A stretch of 64,000 nt of DNA from Parapristionchus giblindavisi. Taxonomy: Eukaryota; Nematoda; Chromadorea; Rhabditida; Diplogasteridae. This document shows, piece after piece, positions 28,571 through 40,907 of this stretch. Where the stretch lies: NCBI GenBank assembly GCA_943737045.1, contig CALSFV010000338.1, positions 124,001 to 188,000 of the forward strand, in the 5' to 3' direction. The translations under genes were made by a program, and so were the position numbers. The notes under the pieces are model-generated. The model worked only from the letters and a program-made list of their open reading frames with translations. It did not search any database and had not been told where the DNA came from. Positions within the stretch are counted from its first letter, which is position 1, and each line of letters starts with the position of its first letter.

Positions 28571-29590
28571 AATCAATCAAACTATATTTTGTATGATGAA
28601 CACCTTGATGAAAGGAGAGAGCCAAAGACATGAAAAAAGTGACAATTGTTGGTATCTAATCCAATATAACCTCGTTCGTTCCTTTTCCTCTTTGTCGTCT
28701 ACATAATCTCATCAATATCTCCCTTATACAAATGGATTATACGTGAGAAGATACTCAGTACTTGGTCCATTCAAGGCATATTCTCACACAGGAACTGCCA
28801 CTGACTTGTAAGAGATTTGGTCTATGAACCATTTGAACATAAGGTCTTTTCCATAATTCTCAACTATGTTTAGTTCAACTATTATAAAATGTTTAATCTT
28901 GTAATATTTCAATTAGTTCCGTTACATACCGGTTAAAAATTATTATATTTCATTATATTAGGACCTAACTCCACCCAACCATACGGTTCACGGTTTTTAT
29001 TTCTATCCTCGTGTATGTAGTACTACTTCATGCATCTCATACTCTTCGTTCAATTAGTCGTTACTATTTCTAATATTAATTGACTATGATTCCTCTCTTG
29101 AAATATGATGTCATCCATATCCAATTAGTATTAAATGGTATATGAGAGTATTCTTCACCCCTTAATCCATACTCTTCTATACAACTACTATTTATTCATT
29201 CAACATTATATATTAATCACGATATGATCATATTTCTCTTCATATCAATGTGTACTCTTGTCTCACTCATTCATAGTGGGTATATCTTTCTTTACCTCTT
29301 GCTTTTCTGTATTAAATATCATATATTTTCGTTCATTTCACAGTTCATTTCGCTCGTTTTAAATATTTGTGAAATACCTATTGATATTCAGTATCTCCAT
29401 TCAATAGATATCTTCTCGTTTTTGATCCATTTCGAGAAGATAAATATATTATTAATATTATTATTATCATCAATTCCTCTATCCTCTACATTATATTCAT
29501 TTCTCGCCATATCTCTTTTCTATCCCATTTCAATCTATTTTCCTATAGCGACTCTTCTTTTTCAATTTATAATATCCCTCATAATCTATC

Positions 29591-29815
29591 TCCCCTCTCC
29601 CTCTCCCTCTCCCTCTCCCTCTCCCTCTCCCTCTCCCTCTCCCTTTCCCTCTCCCTCTCCCTCTCCCTCTCCCTCTCCCTCTCCCTTTCCCTCTCCCTCT
29701 CCCTCTCCCTCTCCCTCTCCCTCTCCCTCTCCCTCTCCCTCTCCCTCTCCCTCTCCCTCTCCCTCTCCCTCTCCCTCTCCCTCTCCCTCTCCCTCTCCCT
29801 CTCCCTCTCCCTCTT
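29591..29815. repeat. (CCCTCT)n hexanucleotide array, about 37 copies
   Basis: A 225-bp CCCTCT/GAGAGG array interrupted only by a few CCCTTT units. The frames through it give Ser-Pro or Glu-Gly/Arg repeats, which are artefacts. Confidence 0.97.
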
Positions 29816-30510
29816 CTTCATTATATACTTTCCATAGCAACCTCGGCATCTCTTCCATTTCAGTCATCCTCATCCCTTCTTCATTTTCATAATCTCGATT
29901 GATCTTTGATCTCTGTCTGCTCTAATTGTCACTAACAGTTATTCAACTTTTTTTACCAATCTTTGTTGAATGCTCTATATATTTCATTTTATGTTTGATT
30001 GATTAAAAATAATCAAATATAAAACAAAGGGTAAGGATGTATCGTCGTGTTATCCATCAAAGGATTACTTTATTCTCTGAGACAAAACATCAAATATGGA
30101 CAAAACTCGCATATTTCCCATTGAACTTTAAAATGGATTGGAATATGAATAACATCATTGATCACTATCACAAATATGATCATATAAAACATGTAATGTT
30201 TATATGTTCAAAAGGTGTTTAATAACATTTAGCAGAATATGTGCATATGTACAACTCGATATTTTATTTTATTTTAATGATTTTTTAACTCGGAATAGAT
30301 ATTTTGTTCTTATTATTCGATGATAAGATACGAAATGATAACAACAATATTATTTTTTTATAAAAAAAAGAAGATACGAAATGACATAGAAATGTGATAA
30401 GTAGATAAGTTTATCGAAGTATTTAGAAAGTTTGTTCATAGCATTGTTCATTCTACCAAATAATTATACATTTTAATAAATAATAAACTAAATTACAGAA
30501 ACTCTTCAGG

Positions 30511-32792
30511 ATGCCTTCGAATAAATCGATAGAAGAAGCGTTACAGGTAATTATTGATTGATTTGATTTGATAATTGATTATAATTTTTAGAAAGCCGGT
30601 TACACTTCGCTTACATGCCCCATTCATAGTGCCGCCCATAACTTTCTTACATTCGAATCAATCGATCGATACATTTCATCTCGAACTTTCCATATATTCA
30701 TGAACGATGACATATCTCATATAATCGCTGATTATATAGTCTGCAGAATTCTGTTTAATCGATTTCCTGAGGTATACTGTATCCATAGACCAATAAATCA
30801 ATAAACGATATATTCAGCATTACCAATTCACTTCTACAATAAGTTTTATTAATTCAATTATTGAGTATGAGGTATTTCCTTTCTTACATATGCAAATTGA
30901 CTTGATTGATTTTTTAAAATTCAAAATACGCAATTTAATAAACTAATTGTTCTAGGAAAAAGATGGTAGATCAGTTCCCAATTTGGATCCTATCACTTTT
31001 TATGTTTTCTCGTATTTTCTCGAATACGACACATTCACCCATGTTCGTTTTCATAATTTAATTTAAAAATTGAAATTAATCCTTTCAGGATCAGAAAGGG
31101 GAAATATGCAGGAAAATCTCAAATGCGATTGATTCAGCTGATTTCATGATTTATGTGAGTGTTATCTTGAAATGAATGCAACATGCTTCTCATGTACAAT
31201 CCTCTATTGTTCTAGTGGTTTCACAAGAGTATACCAATCCGATTCCTATTCATGGTTGGGCTTTAAATCAAAATTTAACGGATTCCGTTAAAAAATAATT
31301 TAACGAATGAATACAGTTAAATCCGTTAACGTTAAATGCCCTGGTCCGATTAAAACATATAACACTATTCATCCTTTCACATTTCGGTTGAAACATATTC
31401 AAAATGACCGAATAATTTATGGTATCATTAATTCATATCCTTTTCGGATCATGATGAGAAATAACCAAAAATAAAGAACCGAGTAATACATATTCGGTAA
31501 ACATTTGCATGCCAAAATGCAAAGTGAATCGATGTATATGAGGAATTGTAAACAGATATTTCGCCATTATCTCGTTCTGAGTCCTTGGTTTCTTCGTGAA
31601 CTCCTATGTCTATGGATATTTCACTTCCTTCTAACAGCTATGAGATGGTTCGAGACCAAGACTCAAGAGGTACTGTATCATCTAATCAATCGATATCAGA
31701 CTTTCCATTCAGGAAGCAGTTCAAGCTCTAACTCACTTTCTTGTGTTTTCTACGTTCATGAAAGAGGGAAGAGATGAACATTCACTTGTAAATATTTTGA
31801 ATAAGGCCAGTCTTTACGATATCGAGGTATTATTTAATTGGTTTATTTCTAACACATGCATTTTTTCGACATTTCCATGCTAAATATTTCTTACTTTAGT
31901 CATGCTGGAATTGATTTCTTTAAGAAAATAAACTATTTTTTAAGCATAAAATATTGCAAACAAACGATGGTGATCGTTTCACTCAATCATTCCTCTATCA
32001 ATCTCCTAAAACTAGCGGAGATAATGCAGCTCCATCTACAGATAGAACGTTAGTTATCATCATTGCTATAATTCATTATCATAGAAATGAGTGTTTTCTA
32101 GTGGGACTTTTGGCGAAAAGAACCAAAAATGAAAAATGAAATCATTCTACAATGTATGAATTAATCCGTATTTTTATATCTGTTTTTGATTCTACATAAC
32201 AGGGGAAATGTAGCATATCCTTCGCAAAATCTCTTGTCGTGAATGATTGAAAAAGAGAAAAAGACGTTGTTTTTACCAATTGAATTTGTAACACCATGAC
32301 ATGAAGCACAATCACAGTATTCAGTTGGGAATTCGCCCTTCGCAATGATCAGTATTCCTCCCTCAATCGTCTTCTCACTCCATCTGATTATACTATGCCC
32401 AATGATGAGAAGAGACCATATGTACCTCAAGACTCAATGGAATCCATTCCATTATCTGTTGTATTTGATATGGTTCAAACTTTCCCTCATGACATGTTTC
32501 CATGTAACGATGAGCATTGTCCAAAGGTTATTTATGTATTTTTTCCTAGATATGATATTTATCTTTTTAAAATTAAATAAATAAAATGCTAATTAATACT
32601 ATTAAGGATGTGAGATGTCGATTGAGAGTGAGAACAATGAAGAGATTAGCGGAGATGTTCAGGATTCGGAATAAATTGAATGATCCGATCATATTTGAGG
32701 ATGAAGTAATTGATATGGAGAGATATTGTATTGATGATGAAATAGTGGATGAAGATGGGTGTTCACTCTATCCTGGCACTTCACATCATTGA
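30511..32792 (+). CDS. unrecognised multi-exon protein
   Basis: The start MPSNKSIEEALQ follows CTCTTCAG. About nine short exons keep one frame through good splice sites. Readings: KAGYTSLTCPIHSAAHNFLT, FESIDRYISSRTFHIFMNDD, ISHIIADYIVCRILFNRFPE; EKDGRSVPNLDPITFYVFSY; DQKGEICRKISNAIDSADFM; LSPWFLRELLCLWIFHFLLT; EAVQALTHFLVFSTFMKEGR; TNDGDRFTQSFLYQSPKTSG; WEFALRNDQYSSLNRLLTPS, then VPQDSMESIPLSVVFDMVQT. The last exon is DVRCRLRVRTMKRLAEMFRI, then an acidic tail ending LYPGTSHH. No signal peptide is seen and I assign no domain. The N-terminal CPIHSAAHNFL and the C-terminal CNDEHCPK could be metal-binding, but this is speculative. Confidence 0.7.
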
Positions 32793-33434
32793 TTTTATTA
32801 TTTATTTTAATATCTTTATTGTTATTTTAAAATGGTTTTCGTTCATCCAGCATATAATGCACACAATCAAGTTAGAGTCTTCTTGTTGACTGTTGATAGT
32901 TGATTCGATTAGTAGCAATTCTTTGATCTCTGTTTTTTCTCAAATATCGATTTGTACCGTATCCTCACAATGTGATCTCCATTTCTTGATATGACTGATG
33001 GCGTCTATCGTTCATGTCACATGAATTTATGTTCAGTTTTTTCCTATTTTAAGAAATAAATGTATTTCGAGTATTTTGAATACTATCATGATTTTTGATT
33101 ATTTGTATTATTTTTATCTGTTATTTAATTACATATATTTATCTATTATAACTATATACAAATATTGCATTAATATCAATCAAGGAAAATGATATTTACA
33201 AAGAAGAAACCGTAATTAGTGCGAGGTATCCATCAAAATCAAAGTGCAATAAAACAATACCGGAGTTCGAACAAATTAAGCACAACAAAATTGGGGAAAT
33301 GATAAAACAACAAATCTGAACCCGTTTTCGCCAAGATGGTAAAGTCATGGAACAACTATAAATATCCTAAATATTAAGTAACGATCTTAAGTCAGTTGAA
33401 CTTATTGCTTAAAATCAAAAGTCAAGCTTGATGA

Positions 33435-36400
33435 TTATGACTTGGAAAAGGGTAATTCTTGATAGATTGAAGAGGAATTACTCATAGGAGGAGTAAAGAA
33501 GATTGGAGATGATGTATAACGAGGATCTTCATCCATTACAAGCTGAAATGAGATGATCTTTGATCTATGGTTTGTACTTTGAACTATTTCTATTGTAGTT
33601 TGATCTTTGATCTATGGTCAGGGGTGCTTTGAACTTTAATATGTCCTAGTTTGCTATTTGATGTTTTGATCACTTTCAACTTCTAATTCCCCTAGTCAAT
33701 CATAGTTTGATCTTTGATCTTTCATACCTTGAACTCCTTTGGTTTGGATTGATGTTTCAATGCAGCATGGAACAATCCATCTTCATTCTTGGTAGGGATA
33801 CTGTAGATCAAAGGAAATGAAGTAGATGATGATGTAGATGAAGATGATTTATGAAGAGAAGAACATATCGATCGATCGAGAGATGATGATTCAAATCGAA
33901 GAAGAAGAACAATCACTCCACAGAAGATGAATAAAATGATGAGGAGAATGAGAAGAACTGAAAATATAATAAGATTTTCATTTTGTCTATCCATTTTGTT
34001 TGATTGAATAACTGAAGAAATAGATAAAACTTACTCATAATGTAAAATATATCATTGGATGATATATTGTGGGAGATGATAACTGATGAAGTTGAGGGAA
34101 GACGAATATGACATCTGAAGATTATATCAATTTAGATAAGGATTATATCGTAGTGATTGAAGTTCTAAAACCAATCATTCAGATCTCGTTGTAAGTGTAT
34201 AGAAACAGTGAAACATATCGCAAAAATTGAGTTTCCGTCGCAAGAACATTACTTGAAAAATAAATAAATAAATAAAATAACCTTTCTCCGGTCCATCCCT
34301 TCTCGCAATGACAATTCAACTTCTCTCCTCCTTCTGTCAAACACTTTCCTCCATTCATACACACTCCCGGCTGTAATGCAAATAATTGATAAAATTGATC
34401 TTTTAGTAAACCTCGACTACCGTACCTTGCACACAGCCATTTCACACCATCTTCCCTCGAATCCGATCGGGCATTTACAAGTAACAGGTAGTACAGCAAA
34501 GGCGGTCCTCTGGCATACTCCACCTGAATTAAGGATATCGATTGATTGAATGATCTACAGTACTCCTAAGGAGGCAGATGTTCGTGTTGGGACCTAGGAA
34601 GATAAGGACAGCTGATAGAACACATTCCTCACACCTGCGGGGGATGGAAGAGAAGAGGAGGGGAAGAGGAGAAAGGACCACGAAAAAAGTGAAGTAGCCT
34701 CTACCGCACGTGTCTCACTTTTTTGAATGGCCTCGAAATCTCTCCCTCTTGGATCTATGCCCCTCCCTCTCCCTCTTGGACGTCTGCCTCTCCCTTATCC
34801 TCCCTCTTAGATCTCACCCTCTCCCTCTTGGATCTCTCCCTCTCCCTCTTAGATCTCTCCCTCTCCCTCTAGGATCTTTCCCTCTTCCTCTAGGATCTCT
34901 CCCTCTCCCTCTATCTCTCCATCTGGTTCATTTCCGTATATCATTATCCACTACATGTTCATACACACATTTATTCCTTTCGGCTTCGTAGCCATAAACA
35001 TCTAATCCCCTGACACCTGTATATGATAGATAAGAGGACAATGAGATATAATCATGCAAATATGAAGAGATATGATAGATACTCCCTTGAAGTACAAAAA
35101 GTAACCCATAACGGTATTTTACATCATACTATCCCTCTGTCCTCTAGAAAGTCTATACAAAGCAAATCAATAAACAAATCATACCGTTCAAGCAAAGATT
35201 CTCCTTGGAGCAGTCATCTCTAAGACTTCCTACAGCAACATCACAATGGCGTCCAGTGAATCCTAAATTTACTTAGGTTAAGTACGCATGTCTTAGGATT
35301 AAGTTCCATTAAGTACCTTTAGGACAGATGCATTCGTAGTTACCACCAGGTCTCGCCACACACTGAGCTCCAGGGGCACAACGAGCTCGTGATGGACACT
35401 CGGGGAGTTCTGAAAGGATGAGAGGTACTTAGTGTTAGGACTTAGTTAAGGTCGCTTAAGGTCTTAAGGTATGTATGTACTTACTCAAGTCACACATAGG
35501 ACCAGTCCATCCAGATTGACACTGACAAGTGGAGGGAGTGTTGTTCCTACAGTATCCATGAAGACAACCGACGGTGGGAATACACTGAAATCAATCGATA
35601 ATTCATTCATCAATCAATTATTGATTATTTATGAGATCACGTCTATTATTCCTTTTATCATACATATGAGGGAAATATTACAGTATCCTCTTTTATCAAA
35701 TAAAGAATGCATACATGCCACCTGATTCTACAGATGGTTGGTTATCTTTAGAAAACATATTTCTCCCTCTCCCTCTCCCTCTCCCTCTCCCTCTCCCTCT
35801 CCCTCTCCCTCTCCCTCACCTCATCACAATTTGGTCCAGTCCATCCCTCTTTGCATCTGCATTCTCCTCTCGCCGTACACACTCCATTCGCACACGAAGT
35901 ACAGATTCCTGAAGGGATTGTAGATTATTGATTGAGAGTACTGTAGTTCAGATTATTGATTGGAAACTCCATTTATGGTCTACTCTCTCATTACGCAACA
36001 CAGTCAGGAGCGAATTTACATTTCGGTGTCCCTTTCCGGTGAGAGAAGGTAATCCTGGGAAGAAGGGGGAGAGGGGGGGGGGGGAGAAATGGAGAACAAA
36101 GACCCGAATGAAGGTGTGTAGTACAAATTAGTAGTGCACTGATCGTAATGGGAGATAGATTGATGAATGGGGTAGTGGAATGGAAATGGATAAGGGAGAG
36201 GGACGAGAGGAGGGACACGGAGACGGAGAAGTAGAGGGAGAGGAGGAAGAGGGAGAGGGAGAGGAGGAAGAAGGAGAGTAGGGTATAATAAGGAGAGGGA
36301 GAGACACCCTGACAGTCTTGCAACGGACAAATGTCTAATTATGAGATGTTCGCATTTGTATCTCTCTCCTTATTCTCCCTCTATGAATTCAAAACAGGCA

Positions 36401-37571
36401 GATGTCTCAACACTCATCCCATCATCATCTATCAATATCTAGATCAATTACCGTAATCCATCTACAGTATCCAACAATACCCATATCTACCGTAATCCAT
36501 CTACAGTATCCAACAATGCCCATATCTACCGTAATCCATCTACAGTATCCAACAATACTCATATCTACTATAATCAACTCACTCTTCTCGCATTTCATTC
36601 CACTGAATCCTCTTGGACAATGGAGAAATCCTTCCGAGTCACAGATCATATTAGCGACGTTTCTACAGTATCTGGTACAGTGAGCTCCGTAATAGTTGCT
36701 GCAATCAAAGGACTTAGCTGGAAAAGGTTACGTAGATAAATTACTCTTGACAGGAGATACTGTAGTCGATGTCGAGCAGATTATCAATCGATGAATGAGT
36801 CGAATTGGCGAGGGAGAAGATTGTGGAATGGACTACTGTAAATGTCGATTGATTAGGGACAATATTAATTTGTTTTGATCTACCTCGATCAGTTAGTTTC
36901 CTGGTTTCAACATTGACGAGAATATTCATCTGAAATGGAAGAGATTACAGTAGGTGTCCAATCAAAACCACTGTCTGGTGTCGGTTTCTATGCTACATAA
37001 AGAGGTGTCTGTTGTCCAGAACAGGAAGCGGAAATAGATAATCTATTGTGAATGACTCATCATAACAGAAAGGAACAGTGGTCATAGCTGCTAAGTGTAC
37101 TTACACTAAGTCCCTAACTACCCCTAAGTAAGACTAAGTACCACTAAGTACATACCTTAGCCTTATCGATGGTGTAGTCTATCTTGATGATTCTCTGAGA
37201 AGTAATCGATACATTCTTTGATCCCAATTGACATCGAGATAATGATGAATTTGCATTGATGAGACAAATATGAACTTCCATGGGAGATTGAGGATTCATA
37301 TTGAGAGATAGAGAATAATGACTCGTTGATAGTACCTTAATCATAATCGATTTATAATATTGTATAAATAAATAAATAAATAAATAATGGTTAATAATCA
37401 ATCAATTTATATTTTATTTCCTCAGTTTGTTCATAAAAATTATTGTCCATTACGTACTAGAATTATTATTATTATTGTAACTTAATGAAAGTAACTTAAG
37501 AGCTGACTAAGGATACTTACAGTAGTGATTAGAGAAGATAAGATAAAGGAGAAGATAGGAAAGATGTTCAT
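33435..37571 (-). CDS. DSL-domain Notch ligand (LAG-2/APX-1/Delta-like), single-pass
   Basis: This is a membrane ligand of the Notch (LIN-12/GLP-1) pathway by family. It starts MNIFPIFSFILSSLITTV (signal peptide) at 37571. An N-terminal MNNL-like region follows (NMNPQSPMEVHICLINANSS, ETRKLTDRGRSKQINIVPNQ). The DSL domain is KSFDCSNYYGAHCTRYCRNV with ICDSEGFLHCPRGFSGMKCE. EGF modules follow, some diverged: CTSCANGVCTARGECRCKEG-WTGPNC; CLHGYCRNNTPSTCQCQSGW-TGPMC; CAPGAQCVARPGGNYECICP; and CMNGGKCLTEGGEKLNCHCE-KGWTGE. A transmembrane helix, VLLILLIILFIFCGVIVLLL, precedes a Ser-rich cytoplasmic tail ending QELPFSKS. It has more EGF modules than LAG-2. A GAGAGG array (35763-35818) abuts a splice donor. 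Confidence 0.88.
35763..35818. repeat. (CCCTCT)n array touching a splice donor
   Basis: On the minus strand an EGF exon ends GATGAG|GTGAGG, and the GAGAGG hexamers begin immediately after the donor in the intron of the DSL gene. Confidence 0.85.
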
Positions 37572-37916
37572 CTTGGTTGACTTCCTGTCTGTGAACGGAA
37601 GATGAAACTGTGAAGAGATCGGTCCTGTGAAAGAGGGACAGATTAGGCCACGCCCATTTGGAGAGGTAGAGGGAGAAGGAGAGGGAGGGAGAGGTAGAGG
37701 AAGAGGGAGAAGGAGGGATGGTCCATAGGGTAGACAGCAAAGAGAAGTCAATAGATGTATTGACAGAGGAGTATTATGGATGAAAGAGTAAACCGATATA
37801 AAAAGATAAATTGTCAATAATGTTTATTTAATTTAAATTAATTACAGGTATATTATTACTGATATTTTTTAACACAAAACATGTCAGAATGAGTCTTTTT
37901 TTCTCAGTATAAATAA

Positions 37917-38373
37917 TGTGGTGTTAATTTCTTGTAAATGGAATTGGAAATTGTAAAAAGGGTGTTAATTTTGTCCACTTGTAAATAGCATTGTAAAAGG
38001 CAAATATCTCGGTTATCTGACTAGTTAGAGACTTGAAACTTCGTTTTTAGGTTAGAAACCACGAAAAAAGCTTATAAACGAAGTTTCCAGTCTCTATCTC
38101 TACAGAGAGCGGAGATATTTACTTTTTACAAGAATGTTCGAGTTTTTCCTGAAAAATCTTGTAAAAAGCAAATTTCTCCGTTCTTAGTAGAGCAAGAGAC
38201 TTGAAACTTCGTTTATAAGCTTTTTTCGTAGTTTTTCACCTAAAAACCAAGTTTCAAGTCTCTAACTAGTCAGACAACCGAGATATTTGCTTTTTACAAT
38301 GCTATTTACAAGTGGACAAAATTAACACCCTTTTTACAATTTCCAATTCCATTTACAAGAAATTAACACCACA
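37917..38373. mobile_element. 457-bp fold-back element, TAA target duplication
   Basis: Arms of about 220 bp: left TGTGGTGTTAATTTCTTGTA through GGGTGTTAATTTTGTCCACT; right its reverse complement ending AATTAACACCACA. The flanks are TAA at 37914-37916 and TAA at 38374-38376. The arms contain further mirrored blocks (GAGACTTGAAACTTCG), giving nested palindromes. There is no ORF, so it is a non-autonomous element. Confidence 0.85.
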
Positions 38374-39979
38374 TAACAATCTATTTAACGATTTGAAATG
38401 TTCACCAAAATATCCAATTTAATTGACCCTCTTCTAACCCAACGTACGATTTTGATATTATTTTGTCATTACTGGAATCAGTAATAAATTAATCGTGAAA
38501 GATATTCCATTCGATAGAGATCATATCATTCATTGAAGGAATCCAAGCGATGACTTATCTATCATCACTTAACTAATATACTTTCAGTCCATATACCAGC
38601 ATAATTTCTTAATACATATTTAAAAGAAGTTAGATATAAATAAAGAAAGGGAGATATTACAAATGGGATGTGTTTAAAAAGTTTCTAAGAAAAAAAACCT
38701 AAAATAAAAATGTTCAATGAACAATCATAGATTCTATCCTCACTTATGACATCTCTAACTATCTCCATTCATTATGGTATTCAATATCCGTTCTCATCTC
38801 CTCACTTCATATCATTCTCTATCCATCTCAGTCTATCCATTCCCTCTGGCCATATCCCAACAATCAGAAACACTTCTCTTCCTCTCTCTCTCTCCATTCT
38901 ACCACCTAATCGTCTTAGCGACAGATACCACTGCTAACCACCGTAACCTCATGATCCCTTAATCGGCTACAGTAACCCAATCATCGTTGTAGTCGATTCA
39001 GACAAAGATCAAAGATCGAAGTCCAAAGATCAAAAATCAACCCGACTAATGTTGTATCATAACTGCATGCCTTCACCAAATGGGATCATGTCATTTATTG
39101 ACATGGGCTATGCTCAGACAAAGGAGTCAGTGTTTGATATCTACTGTAATCTAATAGAGATACCGATATTGTCTCTATATCATAGTGACAGTTGGGAGTA
39201 GATGGGTATGGCCAAGGAGAACAGAAATGAGTTGTTGAGAATATCGATTGATTCGATTTATTAGTATCATACATACTCTAATTTATGAGTCTTGTATCAT
39301 TATGTTTCGCTCACATATTCACATTGATCTCGTTGCCCTCTCGTACTCTCCACTATTTTACTAGTGGCAAATAATTTTGCCTGCAAAGAAAATGATTTCG
39401 ATATTTATAAGGCACAAAATATTGTTACGGATATCCTTGAGTACTCTTTCCGATAGAAATAATGGGCAATACAAAGAGAAAGTCAAAGGATTCGCTTCCT
39501 TTAATGAACTAATGGCAAAGAAGACTATAGTTGTAGTGACTTGTATTGGGACTCTCTATTCTAATAGTAAGAGGTCAGAAGATATGAGTGAATGAATGAT
39601 AAGAGACTCATTGAAGAAGAGAGTAGGAGTTACATGAAGTCATATACAAAAGTAAATTCAGCAAAAAAGAGGACCATTGGCTTTTATAGTATCAAATCAG
39701 TGGTATTCATTGTTTATGGTCCGGAAGTGGATGAGGGTATGGATATAACTGAGGGAGAGAGACAAGGTGTCCACAAGTAAAGAGAGGGAGAGAAGAAGGA
39801 GAGGGAGGAGGCGATGATATTGTAAATGGGTCTTGATCACTCTGAATAGGTGCAAAACAATGGTGGAAAATAACGGAAGTAACAAGATTTACAATCAGAT
39901 ATGAATAGAAGGTATCTCTCAACCTCTCCCCCCTCTAATTCTCTCTCTCTCTCTCACACTCTCCCTCCCTCTCCCTCTA

Positions 39980-40031
<52 letters not shown>

Positions 40032-40465
40032 TCTTTCCCCCATTCCCTCTCCCCTTCCACTTACTCACTCATCATGATAAGCTTTCATAATGTCATGTAC
40101 TTACTACAAGAAGGAGAAGGGGGAGAGAGAGAGGGAGAGAGAGAGAGGAGAGGAGAGGGAAAAGGGGGATACGGAGAGGAAGAGAGATACAGAGTAGAAA
40201 TGAAGTGAGAAGAGCTTATCAGGTCATGTTTATTGTTGGGAGAGTGCAGTAGACAAGTAAGAAAGTCATTATTCATTTGGAAGAAGTCATTGTTTGTTAG
40301 AAGATCCTTTTGTGTTGTTATAATAGATTTCTCTTCCTACGCCTTATCCCGTAATGCACGTAAGGATAAAATAAGAAGACAAATCATCACAAAAGAGTTA
40401 TGTTGTTTTTATGGAAACATTAAGTATCTTCATCAGTATTCGATGAGTTCTTCCATTTCCGAACA

Positions 40466-40630
40466 CCTGAAACATAGATGGAGGAAGATTCTTTATTGGA
40501 GTAACAATCTACTCTTCTCTCTTCGTCTTCCTCTTTCCTCACTCAACTCTCCATATGCGGTAACATCTGCAGTTTGCCTTCTATTATCACAACTATTCAA
40601 TGATATGAGGATTTGGTTCATCATGAAATG
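40466..40630. repeat. three-copy dispersed repeat, copy A
   Basis: Starts CACCTGAAACATAGATGGAG and includes GCGGTAACATCTGCAGTTTG. It is related to 42503-42670 and 42901-43060. Confidence 0.6.
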
Positions 40631-40774
40631 ACAGAGATTATGAATTCATTGAAGGCATGAAATTAGTCATGAAAGTGTACATAAAGATATCGTGAGGTAC
40701 GTCCTCATCTCAGTTCCATAACACTGATGGCTATCTATGTTCTATATTACAATTATGATCTTATCCTATTCCAG

Positions 40775-40846
40775 GAGCAAGACAGTGGAAGTGACGATGA
40801 GGAGTTGAACTGGTACGGGTATCCATCGACTACAATCCCATTATAA
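40775..40846 (+). CDS. orphan terminal exon candidate
   Basis: After a TTATTCCAG acceptor the frame reads EQDSGSDDEELNWYGYPSTT, then IPL and a stop. It looks like a genuine acidic C-terminal exon. Upstream exons could not be joined in frame, so it may be the last trace of a gene disrupted by the repeats around it. Confidence 0.3.
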   Translation, partial: EQDSGSDDEELNWYGYPSTTIPL

Positions 40847-40907
40847 TGTCTCCTTATACCGTATCTTAAGCAATAAAGTATTATCCAACTACTCCTTGTC
40901 ACAAATA

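Larger units (their letters stand above)
27691..30510. other. intergenic region: low-complexity DNA, no supported gene
   Basis: This holds GAGAGG tracts near 27905-27945, a possible LINE remnant at 28392-28570, T-rich AT DNA and a long CCCTCT array. The 222-aa plus-strand ORF at 29224-29892 is mostly the repeat and is not considered a gene. Confidence 0.6.
38374..40850. other. mostly non-coding region with weak exon-like pieces
   Basis: AT-rich DNA with (CT)n near 39940-40030 and one member of a three-copy repeat (40466-40630). A 49-codon plus-strand ORF beginning MLYHNCMPSPNGIMSFIDMG near 39050 is possible coding, with no splice partner found. Confidence 0.35.

Noticed and set aside
29224..29892. 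222-aa plus-strand ORF with long Ser-Pro repeat
   Set aside because: Most of it is the CCCTCT array, and the front part is low-complexity AT-rich DNA without splice or family support.
32328..32341. GAATTCGCCCTT, identical to a common cloning-vector junction
   Set aside because: It lies within an exon whose frame continues normally on both sides with correct splice sites, so chance is the better explanation than vector contamination.
39377..39780. Two plus-strand ORFs of 72 and 62 aa
   Set aside because: No signal, domain, or splice connection to the orphan exon at 40775.
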